Of a DNA stretch of 64,000 nucleotides, positions 62,798 to 64,000 are shown in pieces. The DNA comes from Microlunatus sp. Gsoil 973 (GTDB lineage Bacteria > Actinomycetota > Actinomycetes > Propionibacteriales > Propionibacteriaceae). Under the pieces are notes generated by a model. The model saw only the letters and a program-made list of their open reading frames with translations, was not told the DNA's origin and did not search any database. Numbering within the stretch: the stretch's first letter is position 1; the number at the start of each line of letters is the position of its first letter. A program made the translations under genes and the position numbers. The DNA lies in contig NZ_CP046122.1 of NCBI RefSeq assembly GCF_009707365.1, positions 868,001-932,000 of the forward strand, written 5' to 3'.

Positions 62798-62924
62798 TCA
62801 GGCGGAACATTCCCGGTGCCGCCGACCCATCTGGAGCCGGCTGTTGGGTCCGCTCCCGATCGGTCTCAGGCGCCCCGCAGGTCCGATTCCGGGGGAACCA
62901 TGCAGTGGGCGTTAAGGTCGCACG

Positions 62925-63941
62925 GTGACTGGACCGAAACCGACCACACACCGGCTCCGTCGTGCTGCGGTGGTGTTGGGTCTCGGCATGACCCTGGCCG
63001 CCGCCGGTTGCGCCGGATCCGACAAACCGGGTCCGACGCCGTCCGCCCGACCGACCAGCCCGTCGGCATCGGTGACCCCGGCCACCCCGAAGCCGAAACC
63101 GTCGCCGACCAAGGCAGCTGCCTACGATCCGCTGAGCGGCGGCAGGAAGGTCGATGGCCCCGTCGTCGGGGTCAAGATCGACAACGTCGCAGCCGCCCGT
63201 CCGCAGGCCGGGGTCTACCAGGCCGACATGGTCGTCGTGGAGCGCGTCGAGGGCAACCTGACCCGACTATTGGCGATCTACCACACGAAGTGGCCGAAGC
63301 GGGTGGGCCCGGTGCGCAGCGCCCGCAACACCGACATCGAGTTCCTGCCGATGTTCTCCAAGTCCCCCGGGCTGGTCTTCTCCGGTGCGAACGGCAAGGT
63401 GGCCCGGCAACTGCAGAAATCGCCGATCCGGACGATCCCGCGGCTGACCCGCGACAGCTCCCGGGTCGCACCGCACAACGTGTTCGTCAACCTGGACTCG
63501 GTACGCAATCTCAAGGGAATCGGCAAACAACAGCCGGTCGGCTTCGCGTTCGGCAAGAGCCGGCAGTGGGCTTCGGCCGCACGGGACGGGTCGGTGACGA
63601 TCCCGGTCGGCGTTGACCGGTTCGGCTTCCGCTACCGCAACGGCCACTACCGAGGTACCTGGAACGGGAAGGCCCAGGTCGACGAGCACGGCACGCCGGT
63701 GACGGTCGACAACATCGTCGATCTCAAGGTCAACTACCGCAAGGACACCAGGACCACCTCGAACAAGTCCTATGTCGCCCAGACCGTGGGCAAGGGATCG
63801 GTCGTGGTGTTCTCCGGTGGACGCAAGATCACCGGGACCTGGCAGCGGCACTCCACGACGGGTCGCATGTCGCTGAAGAGCTCCGGCGGACGGACCATCA
63901 CGCTGGCACCCGGCCACACCTGGATCATGCTCGACGGCTGA
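62925..63941 (+). CDS. DUF3048 (YerB-like) lipoprotein
   Basis: A 338-residue secreted protein. The signal reads LRRAAVVLGLGMTLAAAGC, with a lipobox Cys near residue 29; a Pro/Ser/Thr-rich linker follows and DUF3048 starts near residue 66 (LSGGRKVDGPVVGVKIDNVA, VGPVRSARNTDIEFLPMFSK, GRTITLAPGHTWIMLDG). YerB family proteins are envelope lipoproteins; function unknown. It starts with GTG at 62925. No partner gene is in the window. Confidence 0.88.
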   Translation: MTGPKPTTHRLRRAAVVLGLGMTLAAAGCAGSDKPGPTPSARPTSPSASVTPATPKPKPSPTKAAAYDPLSGGRKVDGPVVGVKIDNVAAARPQAGVYQADMVVVERVEGNLTRLLAIYHTKWPKRVGPVRSARNTDIEFLPMFSKSPGLVFSGANGKVARQLQKSPIRTIPRLTRDSSRVAPHNVFVNLDSVRNLKGIGKQQPVGFAFGKSRQWASAARDGSVTIPVGVDRFGFRYRNGHYRGTWNGKAQVDEHGTPVTVDNIVDLKVNYRKDTRTTSNKSYVAQTVGKGSVVVFSGGRKITGTWQRHSTTGRMSLKSSGGRTITLAPGHTWIMLDG

Positions 63942-64000
63942 CTGTCGGCCGGGTCTCCAGTGCCGTGCAGGACCACCGATCGCCGAACGCCTCCAGGCGG

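Overview
The window is high-GC DNA with actinobacterial gene content and order. It carries mtrA-mtrB-lpqB-comF-hpf-secA, rnhB-side DUF2469 followed further on by yraN-comM-dprA, GAF-ANTAR and LAL/LuxR regulators, frequent GTG starts, and a zinc-independent L33 under a Zur-like box. The gene set resembles Propionibacteriales (Microlunatus-like); the genus is an inference from content only. No tRNA, rRNA or CRISPR array was seen.

Region 1 (1-133) is the end of a DUF2469 gene. Region 2 (about 134-32,000) is an accessory stretch inserted where many actinobacteria have DUF2469 directly next to yraN. It opens with an eight-gene Asp23/AmaP/ECF-sigma operon (532-4724). The protein after the sigma factor carries an anti-sigma zinc motif (C21, H39-x3-C43-x2-C46) fused to an Asp23-like domain, which suggests a self-contained envelope-stress circuit. 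A GAF-ANTAR regulator, a DCoH-VOC protein, a maleylpyruvate-isomerase-like protein, a sulfotransferase, two lipoproteins and many gene remnants follow. One GNAT gene can be rebuilt exactly from three pieces: it was split by an IS21-family element (14644-16926, 5-bp duplication GATTC) and an IS3-family element (13278-14606, 3-bp duplication CAT). Two MntA/HepT-type pairs flank a methyltransferase. Next come a truncated serine recombinase with a 13-bp tandem repeat, an esterase, a minus-strand cluster (NhaA-DsbA fusion, DUF998, Rossmann reductase, MFS pump) divergent from a 923-residue LAL regulator, a tiny coupled ORF, a cupin protein, and a C45 acyltransferase broken by several frameshifts. 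A dispersed 130-bp intergenic repeat with its terminal GATCACCGGGCAGGGA motif is confined to this half.

Region 3 (32,002-42,080) is more ordinary: yraN-comM-dprA, the KDPG aldolase/KDG kinase pair, a class B PBP lipoprotein, a double DCoH-VOC protein, two acetyltransferases and a trans-aconitate methyltransferase-like gene with a perfect MarR-type palindrome in its leader.

Region 4 (42,263-63,941) is the mtrA-mtrB-lpqB-comF-hpf-secA backbone with extra genes between its members: a frameshifted threonine-dehydratase-like gene, an MFS pump, a YcaQ-type glycosylase, an esterase, a Ca2+/H+ antiporter, and a hydrolase-DCoH-VOC fusion divergent from an ArsR-like regulator. After secA lie a Gfo/Idh oxidoreductase, an XRE-cupin regulator divergent from a thioredoxin-reductase-like flavoprotein, the C-minus L33 gene, and a DUF3048 lipoprotein.

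The most interesting signals are the sigma/zinc-finger-Asp23 operon, the doubly disrupted and exactly reconstructable GNAT gene, the decayed 31.8-kb insertion at a conserved locus, and the recurrent DCoH-VOC architecture including a fusion to an alpha/beta hydrolase.
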